64,000 nt of DNA from a bacterium D16-76. Its GTDB lineage: Bacteria; Bacillota; Clostridia; Oscillospirales; Acutalibacteraceae. Of this stretch, positions 7,117 to 16,851 are shown piece after piece; position 1 is the stretch's first letter; each line of letters begins with the position of its first letter. The notes under the pieces were generated by a model, which saw nothing but the letters and a program-made list of their open reading frames with translations, made no database searches and was not told where the DNA came from. The position numbers and the translations under genes are program-made. The stretch lies in NCBI GenBank assembly GCA_009917445.1, contig QZEE01000018.1:1-64000 (forward strand), given 5' to 3'.

Positions 7117-7944
7117 TCACTTCAATTTAATATACATCTGCGGCGAACTATTGCTGTCCTTGCGTTCCGATTTGATTTCGAACATATCCAAAGAATCCAA
7201 AAACGGGGTAAGCTTCGAAAACCCGAAATTGCGCACGTCAAAATCCGGGTAGCGCTTGCCCAGAATATTCCCCACCTTGCCAATAAAAATCCAGTTGTCC
7301 TCATCCGAGTTTTCCCGCACAATGGTGCGCAAAGCCCGGCGCAGGGTCCGCAGGCTGGTGCGGGGCTCCTCCGGCTGCCGCCTTGACTCCGCCTTATCCT
7401 CCTTCCCCCGGGGCTTTTGCGGGGGCTTCTTCGCCGCGCGCTTTGCCGGCTGCTTCTTGGGGGGCTCAGGGGCCTTCACCGGCTCTTCGGCCTCGTCCTC
7501 ATCGTTAGCGGCCAAAATATCCAGGTACTTAAACTGGTTGCAGGCCGAAATAAAAGACCGCGGCGTCTTGCTTTCCCCCATGCCAATCACCAGCATCCCC
7601 GATTCCCGCAGCCGGGCAGCCAGCCGGGTAAAATCGCTGTCCGAAGACACCAGGCAGAACCCATCCACCTGGCCGGAGTAAAGGATGTCCATTGCGTCAA
7701 TAATCATGGCGGAGTCCGTAGAATTCTTCCCCGTGGTATAGCTGTACTGCTGCACCGGCAGCACCGAATTATCCAAAAGCACGTTTTTCCAGGAAACCAG
7801 GGCGGGGTTGGTCCAGTCGCCATAAATGCGCTTGTACGTAGCCACGCCGTCCTCCTTGGAAATCTCATCCAAAATAATCTTAATATACTTGGCAGACACA
7901 TTGTCCGCGTCAATCAGCACAGCCACTCTGCTGTCTTGGGGCAT
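7117..7944 (-). CDS. NYN-domain putative RNase with C-terminal OST-HTH (LOTUS) domain
   Basis: The 275-residue protein starts with a PIN-like NYN nuclease domain: VAVLIDADNVSAKYI carries the first acidic residues, NSTDSAMIIDAMD the second set, and FCLVSSDSDFTRLA the third. A Lys/Pro/Ala-rich linker (about residues 165-200) leads to a C-terminal winged-helix OST-HTH domain that is expected to bind RNA. Such proteins (LabA/DUF88-like) are thought to act in RNA decay or processing. AAGGAG is well placed before the ATG. The upstream region has no clear promoter. Confidence 0.88.
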   Translation of the reverse strand: MPQDSRVAVLIDADNVSAKYIKIILDEISKEDGVATYKRIYGDWTNPALVSWKNVLLDNSVLPVQQYSYTTGKNSTDSAMIIDAMDILYSGQVDGFCLVSSDSDFTRLAARLRESGMLVIGMGESKTPRSFISACNQFKYLDILAANDEDEAEEPVKAPEPPKKQPAKRAAKKPPQKPRGKEDKAESRRQPEEPRTSLRTLRRALRTIVRENSDEDNWIFIGKVGNILGKRYPDFDVRNFGFSKLTPFLDSLDMFEIKSERKDSNSSPQMYIKLK

Positions 7945-8020
7945 GAAAGCATCTCCTTCGCGTTTTCTTACCTATGAGTATACGCTATCTGGCAAAAAAA
8001 AGCAAGGCAGCCGCGCCCAT

Positions 8021-8059
8021 CCCAAAAAGAAAAAGGCCAGGCGCGCAGCCAGCCTTTTT
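8021..8059 (-). terminator. Terminator downstream of the winged-helix regulator
   Basis: On the minus strand AAAAGGC pairs with GCCTTTT around a GC-rich loop, and the 3' side continues as TTTTTCTTTTT. It serves the winged-helix gene that ends at 8144 and shields the NYN gene. Confidence 0.6.
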
Positions 8060-8084
8060 CCGGGGCGGATGTGTCACAAGCAGT

Positions 8085-8145
8085 TTTCGGGTCAACCCCT
8101 TTTTTAAAAGGGGTTGTGGGGTGTGGGGCAAAGCCCCGCGACCTT
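8085..8145 (+). repeat. IHR-1, intergenic hairpin repeat
   Basis: First copy of the dispersed family described in the findings. The order is scaffold GGGTC, a hairpin of CAACCCCTTTT and AAAAGGGGTTG, scaffold GTGGGGTGTGGGGC, then GCCCC and GCGACCTTA. It lacks the distal hairpin and the CCGAGCCGGCAGGCGAGAC block. Its last bases form the stop codon of the convergent winged-helix gene. Confidence 0.7.
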
Positions 8146-8494
8146 AAGAAGCCGCCCGCCTGGCGCACTCACAGCTTTCACAAGAGAGCACCTGGCCCGG
8201 CGGGGGGTCCAGGCGGTAGCCCTGGCCCCGTACCGTAACGATGTACTTGCCGCAGCCGCCCATGTGGGCCCGCAGCTTTTTTACATGCGAGTCAATGGTG
8301 CGGGTGGCGCCCATGGCCGCATAGCCCCAAACCTCCCGCAGCAGGCGTTCCCGGGTCAGGGTCTCATGGGGGTTCTGGGCCAAATACAGCAGCAGCTGCC
8401 GCTCCATACGGGATAAGTCCAAGGGCCTGCCCTTCAAGGTAGCCCGGTCTTCCGTACAGAAAAGCTCCAGCCCTTCCAACCAAATCGATGCCAT
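8144..8494 (-). CDS. Stand-alone winged-helix DNA-binding protein (OmpR/PhoB-type effector domain)
   Basis: The 116-residue protein is an OmpR-family C-terminal DNA-binding domain without a receiver domain. The recognition core is visible: LSRMERQLLLYLAQNPHE, LTRERLLREVWG, TRTIDSHVKKLRAHMG, and the wing TVRGQGYRLDPP. It ends with a cysteine-rich tail, SCESCEC, that could bind metal or respond to redox; that is inference. No histidine kinase is nearby. The stop codon is supplied by the adjacent repeat, so the tail may have been changed by that insertion. Confidence 0.85.
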   Translation of the reverse strand: MASIWLEGLELFCTEDRATLKGRPLDLSRMERQLLLYLAQNPHETLTRERLLREVWGYAAMGATRTIDSHVKKLRAHMGGCGKYIVTVRGQGYRLDPPPGQVLSCESCECARRAAS

Positions 8495-8629
8495 TTTTAT
8501 CCCCTCCCTCTAAAATGGCTGCCGGCCCCCCTTTGGGGCCTTCCTTATCATTCTAGGCCTTAAAGTATGCTTTATGTCAAGCTTATTCATAAAAAAATTT
8601 TAAAAACAGGAAATACTTTTCTTTTTTGT

Positions 8630-8658
8630 TTGTAACTTCCCCGCATCCGTGTTACAAT
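8630..8658 (+). promoter_or_regulatory. Promoter of the membrane-Nudix-HIT gene
   Basis: TTGTAA (8630-8635) and TACAAT (8653-8658) are spaced by 17 bp, giving a start near 8665 and a 5' leader of about 34 nt. Confidence 0.75.
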
Positions 8659-8698
8659 ACCCTTATGTTATCCAGGAAAATGAAAGGGGAGAGAGCCC

Positions 8699-10552
8699 AT
8701 GCCCAAGAAAAAGAAGAAGCTAACCAAAGCCGAAAAGCGCCAGCGGGCCATAGAAGAAAAAGCCCGGGCCAAAAAAGAGATCCAAGAGCACCCGGTGCTG
8801 TTTGGCACCTACGTGGTGCTGCGGTTCCTGGTGGTGGCGGTGATGGTCCTGCAAATCACCAACCGAGAGTGGTACGATGTGTTCCTCTGCGCCCTAACGC
8901 TGGTTTTGTTCATGATCCCCAGCTTTGTAGAGCGCCGCCTGCACATCGACGTGCCCAACGTCCTGGAAGTCATCATCCTCCTGTTCATCTTCTCTGCCGA
9001 AATCCTGGGGGAGATACAGGAATACTACCTGATCATCCCCTTCTGGGACACCATCCTGCACACCCTCAATGGCTTCCTCATGGCCGCCATCGGCCTGGCC
9101 ATGGTAGATATCCTCAACCGTTCCCGCAAGTTCCGCATCCGCCTGTCCCCGGTGTTTGTGGCGGTGGTGGCCTTCTGCTTCTCCATGACCATCGGCGTGC
9201 TGTGGGAGTTTTTCGAGTACGGCATGGACATATTCTTCCATATGGACATGCAGAAGGACACCTACATCCCCGCCGTCACCTCCGTGCTCTTAAACCCCGA
9301 CGGCCGCAACGCCGCCGTAACCGTGCCCGTTGAAAGCGTCGCCATAAACGGGCAGCCCTGGCCGGGCTATATCGACATCGGCCTCCACGACACTATGAAG
9401 GACCTGCTGGTAAACTTCATCGGCGCCGTGGTGTTCTCCCTCATTGGCATGCTCTATATTATGGGCCGGGGCCGCGGCAAATTCGCCCCCAACTTCATCC
9501 CCCGCCTAAAAGAATACGAGCTGCCCGCCCCCAAGGCCGAGGGCGAGCCCAACCTCCTTACGCCCATCCCCCTAGAGGGCCCCGAAGAAGCGCCGGGCCC
9601 CGAGCTCTTCGACATCTACACCCGGGACGGCCGGCGCACCGGCCGCACAGCCCCCCGGGGCGCAGCCCTGGCCCCAGACGAATTCCGCCTGGGCGTGCAT
9701 GTGTTCCTGCATGACGGGCAGGGCCGCTTCCTGGTGCAAAAGCGGGCCGCGTCCAAACGCTCTCGCCCCGGCCAATGGGAGATCACCATGGGCCACGCGC
9801 TGGCCGGGGAAAGCGCCGTCGAATGTACCCTGCGCGAAGTGCAGGAAGAGCTGGGCGTGTCCATCCTCCCCGAAAACCTGGTAAAGGCCTACCGCTGGCT
9901 GGAAAAGGGCCCCCAGATGTTTATCGACCTGTTCTTTGCCCGCCTGGAGGGAGGCCCCGGCGCCATCACCCCGCAAAAAGAAGAAGTCGCCGAAGTCAAA
10001 TGGCTCACAACCGCCGAAATACTGCGGTTTGTGCAGGCCCTGCCCGCCCGCACCGACGACTATAAAACCGTTGTCACGCAATATATAAAAGCCTGCCTAA
10101 GCGGGGGCGCCCAAGAAAGCACGCCCCCCGCCAAGCCAGGCTGCATCTTCTGCCAAATCGCGGCCGGCCAGGCCCCCTGCTATAAAATCTACGAGGATGA
10201 CCACACCCTGGCCTTCCTGGATATCGCCATGGACGCCCCCGGCCACACCCTTGTCATCCCCAAGCACCACGAGGACCATGCCGTCTCCAGCAGCCCCGAA
10301 ACCCTGGCCCACTTAATGGAAGCCGTGCGGGTCATCTCCCGGCACTATATAGAGGACTGCGCCTATGACGGGGTCAATATCCTGAACGCCAGCGGCGCCG
10401 CCGCCCAGCAGAGCGTGCCCCACCTGCATTTCCACATCATCCCCCGTACAAAAGGCGACGGCCTGAATACCTGGCCCGCCCTAGGCCGCCACGAAACCGA
10501 CCTGGCCGCCATGCAGCAAAAGCTCACCATGCTAAAAGAAGACAGCAAGTAA
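8699..10552 (+). CDS. Triple-domain fusion: membrane domain, Nudix hydrolase, HIT hydrolase
   Basis: One uninterrupted 617-codon frame encodes three units. Residues about 1-270 are a lysine-rich start and six hydrophobic segments with WDTILHTLNGFL, resembling the YjdF/DUF2238 membrane family. Residues about 305-455 are a Nudix domain with a complete Nudix box: GHALAGESAVECTL followed by REVQEELGV. Residues about 480-610 are a HIT domain (CIFCQIAAGQAPCYKI) with the catalytic triad HLHFHII. Nudix enzymes cleave nucleoside diphosphate-linked compounds and HIT enzymes hydrolyse nucleotidyl bonds, so a membrane-tethered nucleotide-sanitising or signal-degrading enzyme is likely. GGGGAG precedes the ATG. 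I know of no standard family with this architecture. Confidence 0.88.
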   Translation: MPKKKKKLTKAEKRQRAIEEKARAKKEIQEHPVLFGTYVVLRFLVVAVMVLQITNREWYDVFLCALTLVLFMIPSFVERRLHIDVPNVLEVIILLFIFSAEILGEIQEYYLIIPFWDTILHTLNGFLMAAIGLAMVDILNRSRKFRIRLSPVFVAVVAFCFSMTIGVLWEFFEYGMDIFFHMDMQKDTYIPAVTSVLLNPDGRNAAVTVPVESVAINGQPWPGYIDIGLHDTMKDLLVNFIGAVVFSLIGMLYIMGRGRGKFAPNFIPRLKEYELPAPKAEGEPNLLTPIPLEGPEEAPGPELFDIYTRDGRRTGRTAPRGAALAPDEFRLGVHVFLHDGQGRFLVQKRAASKRSRPGQWEITMGHALAGESAVECTLREVQEELGVSILPENLVKAYRWLEKGPQMFIDLFFARLEGGPGAITPQKEEVAEVKWLTTAEILRFVQALPARTDDYKTVVTQYIKACLSGGAQESTPPAKPGCIFCQIAAGQAPCYKIYEDDHTLAFLDIAMDAPGHTLVIPKHHEDHAVSSSPETLAHLMEAVRVISRHYIEDCAYDGVNILNASGAAAQQSVPHLHFHIIPRTKGDGLNTWPALGRHETDLAAMQQKLTMLKEDSK

Positions 10553-10594
10553 ACCTGGATATACGCCAAACCCAAAACAAAAAGGGGGGATACC

Positions 10595-10852
10595 ATGGAT
10601 ATGCAAAAGCTGGCCTATTTTGCTGAGGGCAACATCTTCACCGGCAGTGCCACCAAAGACGCCGAAAAGGGCCTGCTGCTGCGCTGCCGTGTCGAGCCCG
10701 ACACCAAGGAAGGGGAACTGAAGGTATGGGCCTGGAAAAAAGACCTGTGCTTTGAGCGTGCCGGGGAGATAGAGGAACGTTCCTTCCCTCTAAACCAGCC
10801 AGGGCTTGACAGCGCCAAAGCCTGGCTGCAAAGCCTCTTCGACACACTTTAG
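10595..10852 (+). CDS. Small conserved-looking protein, 85 aa
   Basis: This is an 85-residue soluble acidic protein starting MDMQKLAYFAEGNIFTG and ending AWLQSLFDTL. It has no membrane segment and no motif I recognise. AAAGGGGGG lies upstream of the ATG, it follows the triple-fusion gene by 42 bases, and a strong terminator follows, so it appears to be the second gene of that operon. The mix of beta-like (LLLRCRVEP, ELKVWAWKKD) and helical segments suggests a small alpha/beta fold. Confidence 0.6.
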   Translation: MDMQKLAYFAEGNIFTGSATKDAEKGLLLRCRVEPDTKEGELKVWAWKKDLCFERAGEIEERSFPLNQPGLDSAKAWLQSLFDTL

Positions 10853-10866
10853 CCACAAAAAAACAG

Positions 10867-10905
10867 AAAGGCCGGGGCAGAGGAATCCCTCTGCCCCGGC
10901 CTTTT
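10867..10905. terminator. Strong bidirectional terminator
   Basis: AAAGGCCGGGGCAGAGG pairs with CCTCTGCCCCGGCCTTTT around a 4-nt loop. It ends the + operon and also lies just beyond the stop codon of convergent gdhA. Confidence 0.9.
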
Positions 10906-10935
10906 CTCATATAAGGGTGAATATACCTTGTAAAC

Positions 10936-12294
<1,359 letters not shown>

Positions 12295-12324
12295 CTAAAC
12301 TAAATCCTGCAAAAACATGGGTAT

Positions 12325-12353
12325 ATCTTACCATATGCCCGGGAAATTTACAA
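12325..12353 (-). promoter_or_regulatory. Promoter of gdhA
   Basis: TTGTAA (12348-12353) and TAAGAT (12325-12330) are separated by 17 bp on the minus strand, leaving a leader of about 50 nt. Confidence 0.7.
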
Positions 12354-12449
12354 GATGCAATTTCATAAATTTCGTTTCCCCATCCAAATTACAGGGATTT
12401 GTACAAAAAAACCAAGCCCCAGGGAAGGGATGTTGTAGGTGTTTGCGCC

Positions 12450-12548
12450 CACCCAGCGGCGCCCCGCCCAGCCCCGCCGAAAGGGGTCAAGGGGCCCGCG
12501 GCCCCTTGCGGGGGGTGGGGCGGAGCCCCACGACCTTGCCGAAGGCCC
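12450..12548 (+). repeat. IHR-2, intergenic hairpin repeat
   Basis: Copy with scaffold GGGGTC, hairpin AAGGGGC / GCCCCTT (loop CCGCG), scaffold GCGGGG, second hairpin GGGGCGGAGCCCC, and end block ACGACCTTGCCGAAGGCC. It lies between the gdhA promoter and the MFS gene. Confidence 0.7.
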
Positions 12549-12575
12549 AAACATCGTCCCCAAATCCCCCACGCC

Positions 12576-13742
12576 CTAAGCAGCCCGCCCCTTCTTCGCC
12601 AGCACCCGGTTCAGCCACTCGGTCATAACCAGCATAAGCACCGCAAAGGCCAGCAGATAAAAAGGATACAGCCCCACATCCACATACTGGGCAATAAGCC
12701 CGAACAGCGGCGGCATAAAGGTGCTGCCGCAGTAAGCGCTCGCCATCTGTATGCCCACCAAAGCCTGCGAGTTCTCCTTCCCAAAGCTGCTCGGGGTCGA
12801 ATGTATGATGCACGGATACACCGGCGCAGCCCCCAGGCCCACCGTCACCAGGCCCGCCAGGGCTATGCCCTCCACCGGCAGCAGCACCATGCCCGTGCCC
12901 GCCAGCATAATAAGCACCCCTATGCGTATCATCACCCGGTCCCCCAGCCTGTCCGAGATCAACCCATTCAAAAACCGCCCCACCGTTTCCCCCATATAGA
13001 AAAGGGCCGTAAACCGTGCCGCCGTCTCCGGCCCGACCCCCCGGGCCCCCACCAAATAGCTGCTGGCCCACAGCCCAGCCGTAGTCTCCAACGCGCAAAA
13101 GCCAAAAAACGCCGCCAGCACCTGGGGCGCCCCCGGTATCCGTACCGCCTGGCGCAAGTGCACATCCCGGTACCCGGCCCCATCCTCGGCGTCCCCTTCC
13201 CTCTTCCACAGCCGCAAAGAAAGGAACAACACCGCCGTCAGCGCCACCTGCAAAACCGACACCGTCCGGTACCCCGCCTGCCACCCCTGCTGGTTAGCCA
13301 GGCAGCTGCCCATAATATAGGGGCTCACCGTCACCCCAATGCCCCAAAAGCCGTGCAGCCAGCTCATGTGCCGAGAGGAATAATGTACCGCCACATAATT
13401 GTTCAGCGCGGCGTCCACAGCCCCCGCGCCCAGCCCATAGGGCACAGCCCACAGGCACAGCTGGTAAAACGCCCCCGAAGCGGAAAACCCAAAAAGCGCG
13501 CAGGCCGTCATGCCCACGCTGATAGCCGTTACCGGCCCCACCCCCAGCTTGTGTATCATTTTGCTGGAAAGCAGGCTGGAAACAATGGTCCCGCCCGAGA
13601 TGATCATAGACACCACACCGGCAAAAGACACCGGCACCCCCAGCTCCAACCGCATGACCGGCCAGGCCGACCCCAGCAGGGAGTCCGGCAGCCCCAGGCT
13701 GATAAAAGCCATGTAGATGATCGCCAGCAATAAAGAAGCCAT
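12576..13742 (-). CDS. MFS transporter (fucose permease-like)
   Basis: This is a 388-residue protein with twelve hydrophobic segments, consistent with the major facilitator superfamily. The N-terminal segment AFISLGLPDSLLGSAWP and GLGAGAVDAALNNYVA resemble the FucP/sugar-permease-like branch, so a sugar or small organic solute is a reasonable guess. The conserved GETVGRFLNGLISDRLG loop lies between helices 8 and 9. GGGAGGGG precedes the ATG. It stands alone: the next gene upstream on this strand is the ABC exporter pair, separated by a terminator. A minus-strand TATAAT lies at 13778-13783. Confidence 0.87.
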   Translation of the reverse strand: MASLLLAIIYMAFISLGLPDSLLGSAWPVMRLELGVPVSFAGVVSMIISGGTIVSSLLSSKMIHKLGVGPVTAISVGMTACALFGFSASGAFYQLCLWAVPYGLGAGAVDAALNNYVAVHYSSRHMSWLHGFWGIGVTVSPYIMGSCLANQQGWQAGYRTVSVLQVALTAVLFLSLRLWKREGDAEDGAGYRDVHLRQAVRIPGAPQVLAAFFGFCALETTAGLWASSYLVGARGVGPETAARFTALFYMGETVGRFLNGLISDRLGDRVMIRIGVLIMLAGTGMVLLPVEGIALAGLVTVGLGAAPVYPCIIHSTPSSFGKENSQALVGIQMASAYCGSTFMPPLFGLIAQYVDVGLYPFYLLAFAVLMLVMTEWLNRVLAKKGRAA

Positions 13743-13869
13743 ATAACCCCTCCCAAAAATAATCCGTACACACTATCATTATAATGCAAACCAAACCCAG
13801 AATCTATCAAAATACTCCCAAATTCTATAATAATACTCCCCACCCACCCCTTTTGCCGATTCGCCCCCC

Positions 13870-13926
13870 AAAAAGCAAAAGCCCCGCCAAAGCAGAAGGG
13901 GACAACCCCTCCCGCCCCAGCGGGGC
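13870..13926 (-). terminator. Terminator after the ABC exporter operon
   Basis: On the minus strand GCCCCGC pairs with GCGGGGC, followed by TTTTGCTTTTT. It lies 18 bases after the permease stop codon. Confidence 0.6.
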
Positions 13927-13944
13927 CCGGCAGCAGCCCGCCTG

Positions 13945-15567
13945 CTACCGGTTATTCAGTTCCGCGTATTGCAGCAGGTTGCGGCACAAATACATCACCA
14001 GCACAGCAATGGGCACATTGAGCACCACCATCCCTAAGAACAGCCCCAAAAGCCCCACTGCCTCCGGCAGTACCGTCATAAGCACAACGCCCAGAATAAT
14101 CCCCGGCGCCGCCAGCACCACCAGCGCCAAGAAGTAGAAGAACAGCACCAGCATCTTGGAAGAGACCGTGCCAAACACCCGTTCCACCAAAATGTTGCCC
14201 GCCGTAAACAGCAGCGCAAAAGACAGCCGCGCCACCACGCACAGGGCTATGGCCATGGCGTCGGCCCCCACCAGCAGGCCCGCCGGCACAAAGATGATAA
14301 CCGCCTCCCACACATCCGAAAGCAAGGTTTCCTTCATGCAGTACAAAAGCTTTTTCAACGGCGGTTCCGGCATCAGGTAAATAAAGGGCTTAATCAGCTC
14401 CAAATTAAAGCGCCCCATGCCCTCCGAGAAAATCTGCATATACGTGCCTATAGCAAAGGTAGTAATCAACGCGGCCGACCCTTCGCCCTCCATAGACCGC
14501 CCCATAATAAAGGCGCAAAACAAAATAATGGCCACAAACACCAAAGACATGTTGGACAGAAGGAACACCCCGGCCCGCCGGTTCTCTATGCGGTGCTTGT
14601 AATACAGGGCGCTGGCCCCCCAGCCTTTGCCCAGGCCGGTCCTGCCCACCTTCACGTTTTTCGGCGCCAGCTCGTTAAACTTGCCCTCTTTCTGGGCCGT
14701 CACATTAGACTGCGCCACCTCCGCCGTTTCCAGCACATCTTCATAATAGTTGTTCTTACAGGTGATAATCAGCACCGCCAGCACCGCCGCCAGTACCACG
14801 CACAGCCCGGCGCCAGCGGCCACCATCCCCATGTCCCCGGCAAAAATACCCCCTATAACAGCCGCCATCCAGCCCGCCACCGGGAACGCCATCCCCGGGA
14901 AGCTGGACAAAAACCCGGCGCAGCTGTCCATAGCGCCGTAAAAGTCCTGCCCGCCCGAAAGCAGGGGCAGCAAAGCCCCCCGGCAGGCATAAGCCATCCA
15001 CGCCAGGTAAAGCACCACCCCGGCAAAGATGCACCCCCGCAGCACCGTGGTAGCGTTGTCCTTGCCGCTGGTGCGCACGTAAATGGCCATCGAGCAAAAA
15101 GCCGCAAAGAAAATGCACACCGCAAACCCCAAAATAATCAGCGCCATATGCCCCCAGGTAATGCCAAAGGCCACCTTCAGCCACCCATACTGGAACACCA
15201 GCACCAAAGCCATGGCCAGCGACAGCCCCAGCTGCCGCATAAGCCCATACACCAGCACCCGGTGGGGGTGCAGGGGGGCGGGGAAGAGGATCGTCACATC
15301 CGACAAGGTAAACATAGGCGTCTTAGCCGAGTTCCCCCCCGTGCCCAAAACCATCAAAAACATAAAGCTATAAAACAGCGTAAGCAAAGCCGCCAGCTGG
15401 TACATAGGCTGGGGCTCCTCCAATTCCTGCCCGCTGCGCCCCATGACCGAAAGGGCCAGCACCGCCGCCATCACCACCACATAAATCAGCTTAGCCGGCG
15501 AGCGCAGCAAATCCTTCGCCTGGTTCTTCAGCTTTGTAAACGTGAGATAACCCAACGCGTTCCTCAT
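13945..15567 (-). CDS. ABC exporter permease
   Basis: This 540-residue integral membrane protein has about a dozen hydrophobic stretches in two sets, matching the putative ABC-exporter permease family (PF16962-type) found next to ABC-2 ATPases. The N-terminus (MRNALGYLTFTKLKNQAKDLLR) is cytoplasmic. A central soluble part around residues 270-310 separates the two membrane halves. Its ATG overlaps the stop codon of the ATPase gene (ATGA), so the two are translated together. The cargo is unknown. The family is usually linked to export of peptides or hydrophobic compounds. Confidence 0.85.
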   Translation of the reverse strand: MRNALGYLTFTKLKNQAKDLLRSPAKLIYVVVMAAVLALSVMGRSGQELEEPQPMYQLAALLTLFYSFMFLMVLGTGGNSAKTPMFTLSDVTILFPAPLHPHRVLVYGLMRQLGLSLAMALVLVFQYGWLKVAFGITWGHMALIILGFAVCIFFAAFCSMAIYVRTSGKDNATTVLRGCIFAGVVLYLAWMAYACRGALLPLLSGGQDFYGAMDSCAGFLSSFPGMAFPVAGWMAAVIGGIFAGDMGMVAAGAGLCVVLAAVLAVLIITCKNNYYEDVLETAEVAQSNVTAQKEGKFNELAPKNVKVGRTGLGKGWGASALYYKHRIENRRAGVFLLSNMSLVFVAIILFCAFIMGRSMEGEGSAALITTFAIGTYMQIFSEGMGRFNLELIKPFIYLMPEPPLKKLLYCMKETLLSDVWEAVIIFVPAGLLVGADAMAIALCVVARLSFALLFTAGNILVERVFGTVSSKMLVLFFYFLALVVLAAPGIILGVVLMTVLPEAVGLLGLFLGMVVLNVPIAVLVMYLCRNLLQYAELNNR

Positions 15568-16277
15568 TGCGCCACGCCCCCCTTGGGCCCCTGCCCCTCG
15601 GTAATCTGGAAGAACAGCTCCTCCAAATCCTGCCCGTCCGTGCCGTCGTTATACCGTGTGGCGGCAAACCGCCCGCCAACCATAATGTTGGCCACGTCCC
15701 AATAATCCTCCACACTGTCGATCATATGGGTGCTGATCAGCACCGAGCACCCGCCCTGCTTCAATTCCCGGAAAACCGCTTTCAGCTCCTTAATAGCATG
15801 GGGGTCCAGCCCCACCAAAGGCTCGTCGAAAATCACCACCCGGGGCTTGTGGCACAAAGCGCAGCAAATGGAAAGCTTCTGCTGCATGCCCTTCGAAAGC
15901 TCCTTGCCCAGCTTATCCTTTTTGTCCCACAGCTCCAACCGTTCCAAAAGCTGCCGGGTATACGCTTCGTCCTCCACCCTGTAAGCCCGGCGGATAAATT
16001 CCAAATGCTCCTCCACAGTCAGCAGGTCATACACCGCTGGCATTTCCGGTATGTACCCCAGCTGCCGCTTAGCCTCCACCGAAGTGTTCTCCAGGCCGTT
16101 GATCTCAATGCGCCCCGTAAAGCGCAAAAGCCCGGTAATGCACTTAATAATCGTGGACTTGCCCGCGCCATTGGGCCCCAGCAAAATGCCGATCTGCCCG
16201 TCCCCCACAGCAAAGCTGATATTGTCGTTTGCCAGGGTCTTCCGGTACTTCTTTGTTACGCCGCTGATAGACAGCAT
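15564..16277 (-). CDS. ABC transporter ATP-binding protein
   Basis: This is the 237-residue ATPase that energises the adjacent exporter. Walker A is LGPNGAGKSTIIK at about residue 34, the signature LSKGMQQKLSICCAL near residue 135 (a variant of LSGGQ), Walker B VVIFDEPLVGLD, and the H-loop STHMIDSVED. The ATPase is translated first and coupled to the permease. A consensus promoter lies 114-142 bases upstream. No regulator is linked. Confidence 0.95.
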   Translation of the reverse strand: MLSISGVTKKYRKTLANDNISFAVGDGQIGILLGPNGAGKSTIIKCITGLLRFTGRIEINGLENTSVEAKRQLGYIPEMPAVYDLLTVEEHLEFIRRAYRVEDEAYTRQLLERLELWDKKDKLGKELSKGMQQKLSICCALCHKPRVVIFDEPLVGLDPHAIKELKAVFRELKQGGCSVLISTHMIDSVEDYWDVANIMVGGRFAATRYNDGTDGQDLEELFFQITEGQGPKGGVAQ

Positions 16278-16390
16278 CGCGTTCTACCCCCTTCTCCATG
16301 TTCCAAAAATTTTCCAGGCCGCGCTGCAAACCGCGCCGCCCGCCCAGGACGCCCCAAGGCTTCCACCCCAGAAGCTTCCGTGTTGATATT

Positions 16391-16419
16391 ATTATAATAT
16401 CACATAGATACCGTGTCAA
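16391..16419 (-). promoter_or_regulatory. Consensus promoter of the ABC exporter operon
   Basis: Perfect hexamers TTGACA (16414-16419) and TATAAT (16391-16396) with a 17-bp spacer on the minus strand. The start near 16384 leaves a leader of about 105 nt. Confidence 0.9.
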
Positions 16420-16609
16420 GCATCCCAAGGGAAAAAACCAAAAAAATTAGGGCGTCCTGTCCTATTTTACTGCAAACCTCCACCCCGCGCAAGAAGCTTC
16501 ATAGAATTGTAAGGTTTTTGACAGACTTAAGAAAAGCTCTGCCTCCCGCCTCATACCGCCGCCAAAACCGGGCAGACTACCAACAGACCAACAGGAAAGG
16601 ATGATGCAA

Positions 16610-16798
16610 ATGGCAAAGCAGATGCCCGGCATGGACCGCCAGGCCCAAGCCTACTTCAACACGCTGCCCGTGCTCCTGCAAGAGCAGATCGTCCAAAGCG
16701 GCGCCAAGCTCTGCACCAAAGCCCAGCTGGAAAACTACTGCAAAAACTCCCTAACCCCAGAGGGCTGGAAAAACCTTACAGAAAGCACCGGCAAATAG
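16610..16798 (+). CDS. Small protein of unknown function, 62 aa
   Basis: The product starts MAKQMPGMDRQAQAYFN and includes VLLQEQIVQSGAKLCTKAQL and NSLTPEGWKN. I chose the ATG at 16610 because AGGAAAGG ends nine bases upstream; the in-frame ATGs at 16601 and 16604 are too close to that site. It looks like a compact helical protein, and a perfect terminator follows directly, which supports a real monocistronic gene. I do not recognise a named family. Confidence 0.65.
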   Translation: MAKQMPGMDRQAQAYFNTLPVLLQEQIVQSGAKLCTKAQLENYCKNSLTPEGWKNLTESTGK

Positions 16799-16810
16799 GG
16801 GAGAGGGGCA

Positions 16811-16848
16811 AAAAAACAGGCGTACCCGCCATGGGTACGCCTGTTTTT
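16811..16848. terminator. Bidirectional terminator
   Basis: AAAAACAGGCGTACCC pairs with GGGTACGCCTGTTTTT around a short loop. It ends the 62-aa gene and lies at the stop codon of the convergent lipoprotein gene. Confidence 0.9.
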
Positions 16849-16851
16849 ACC

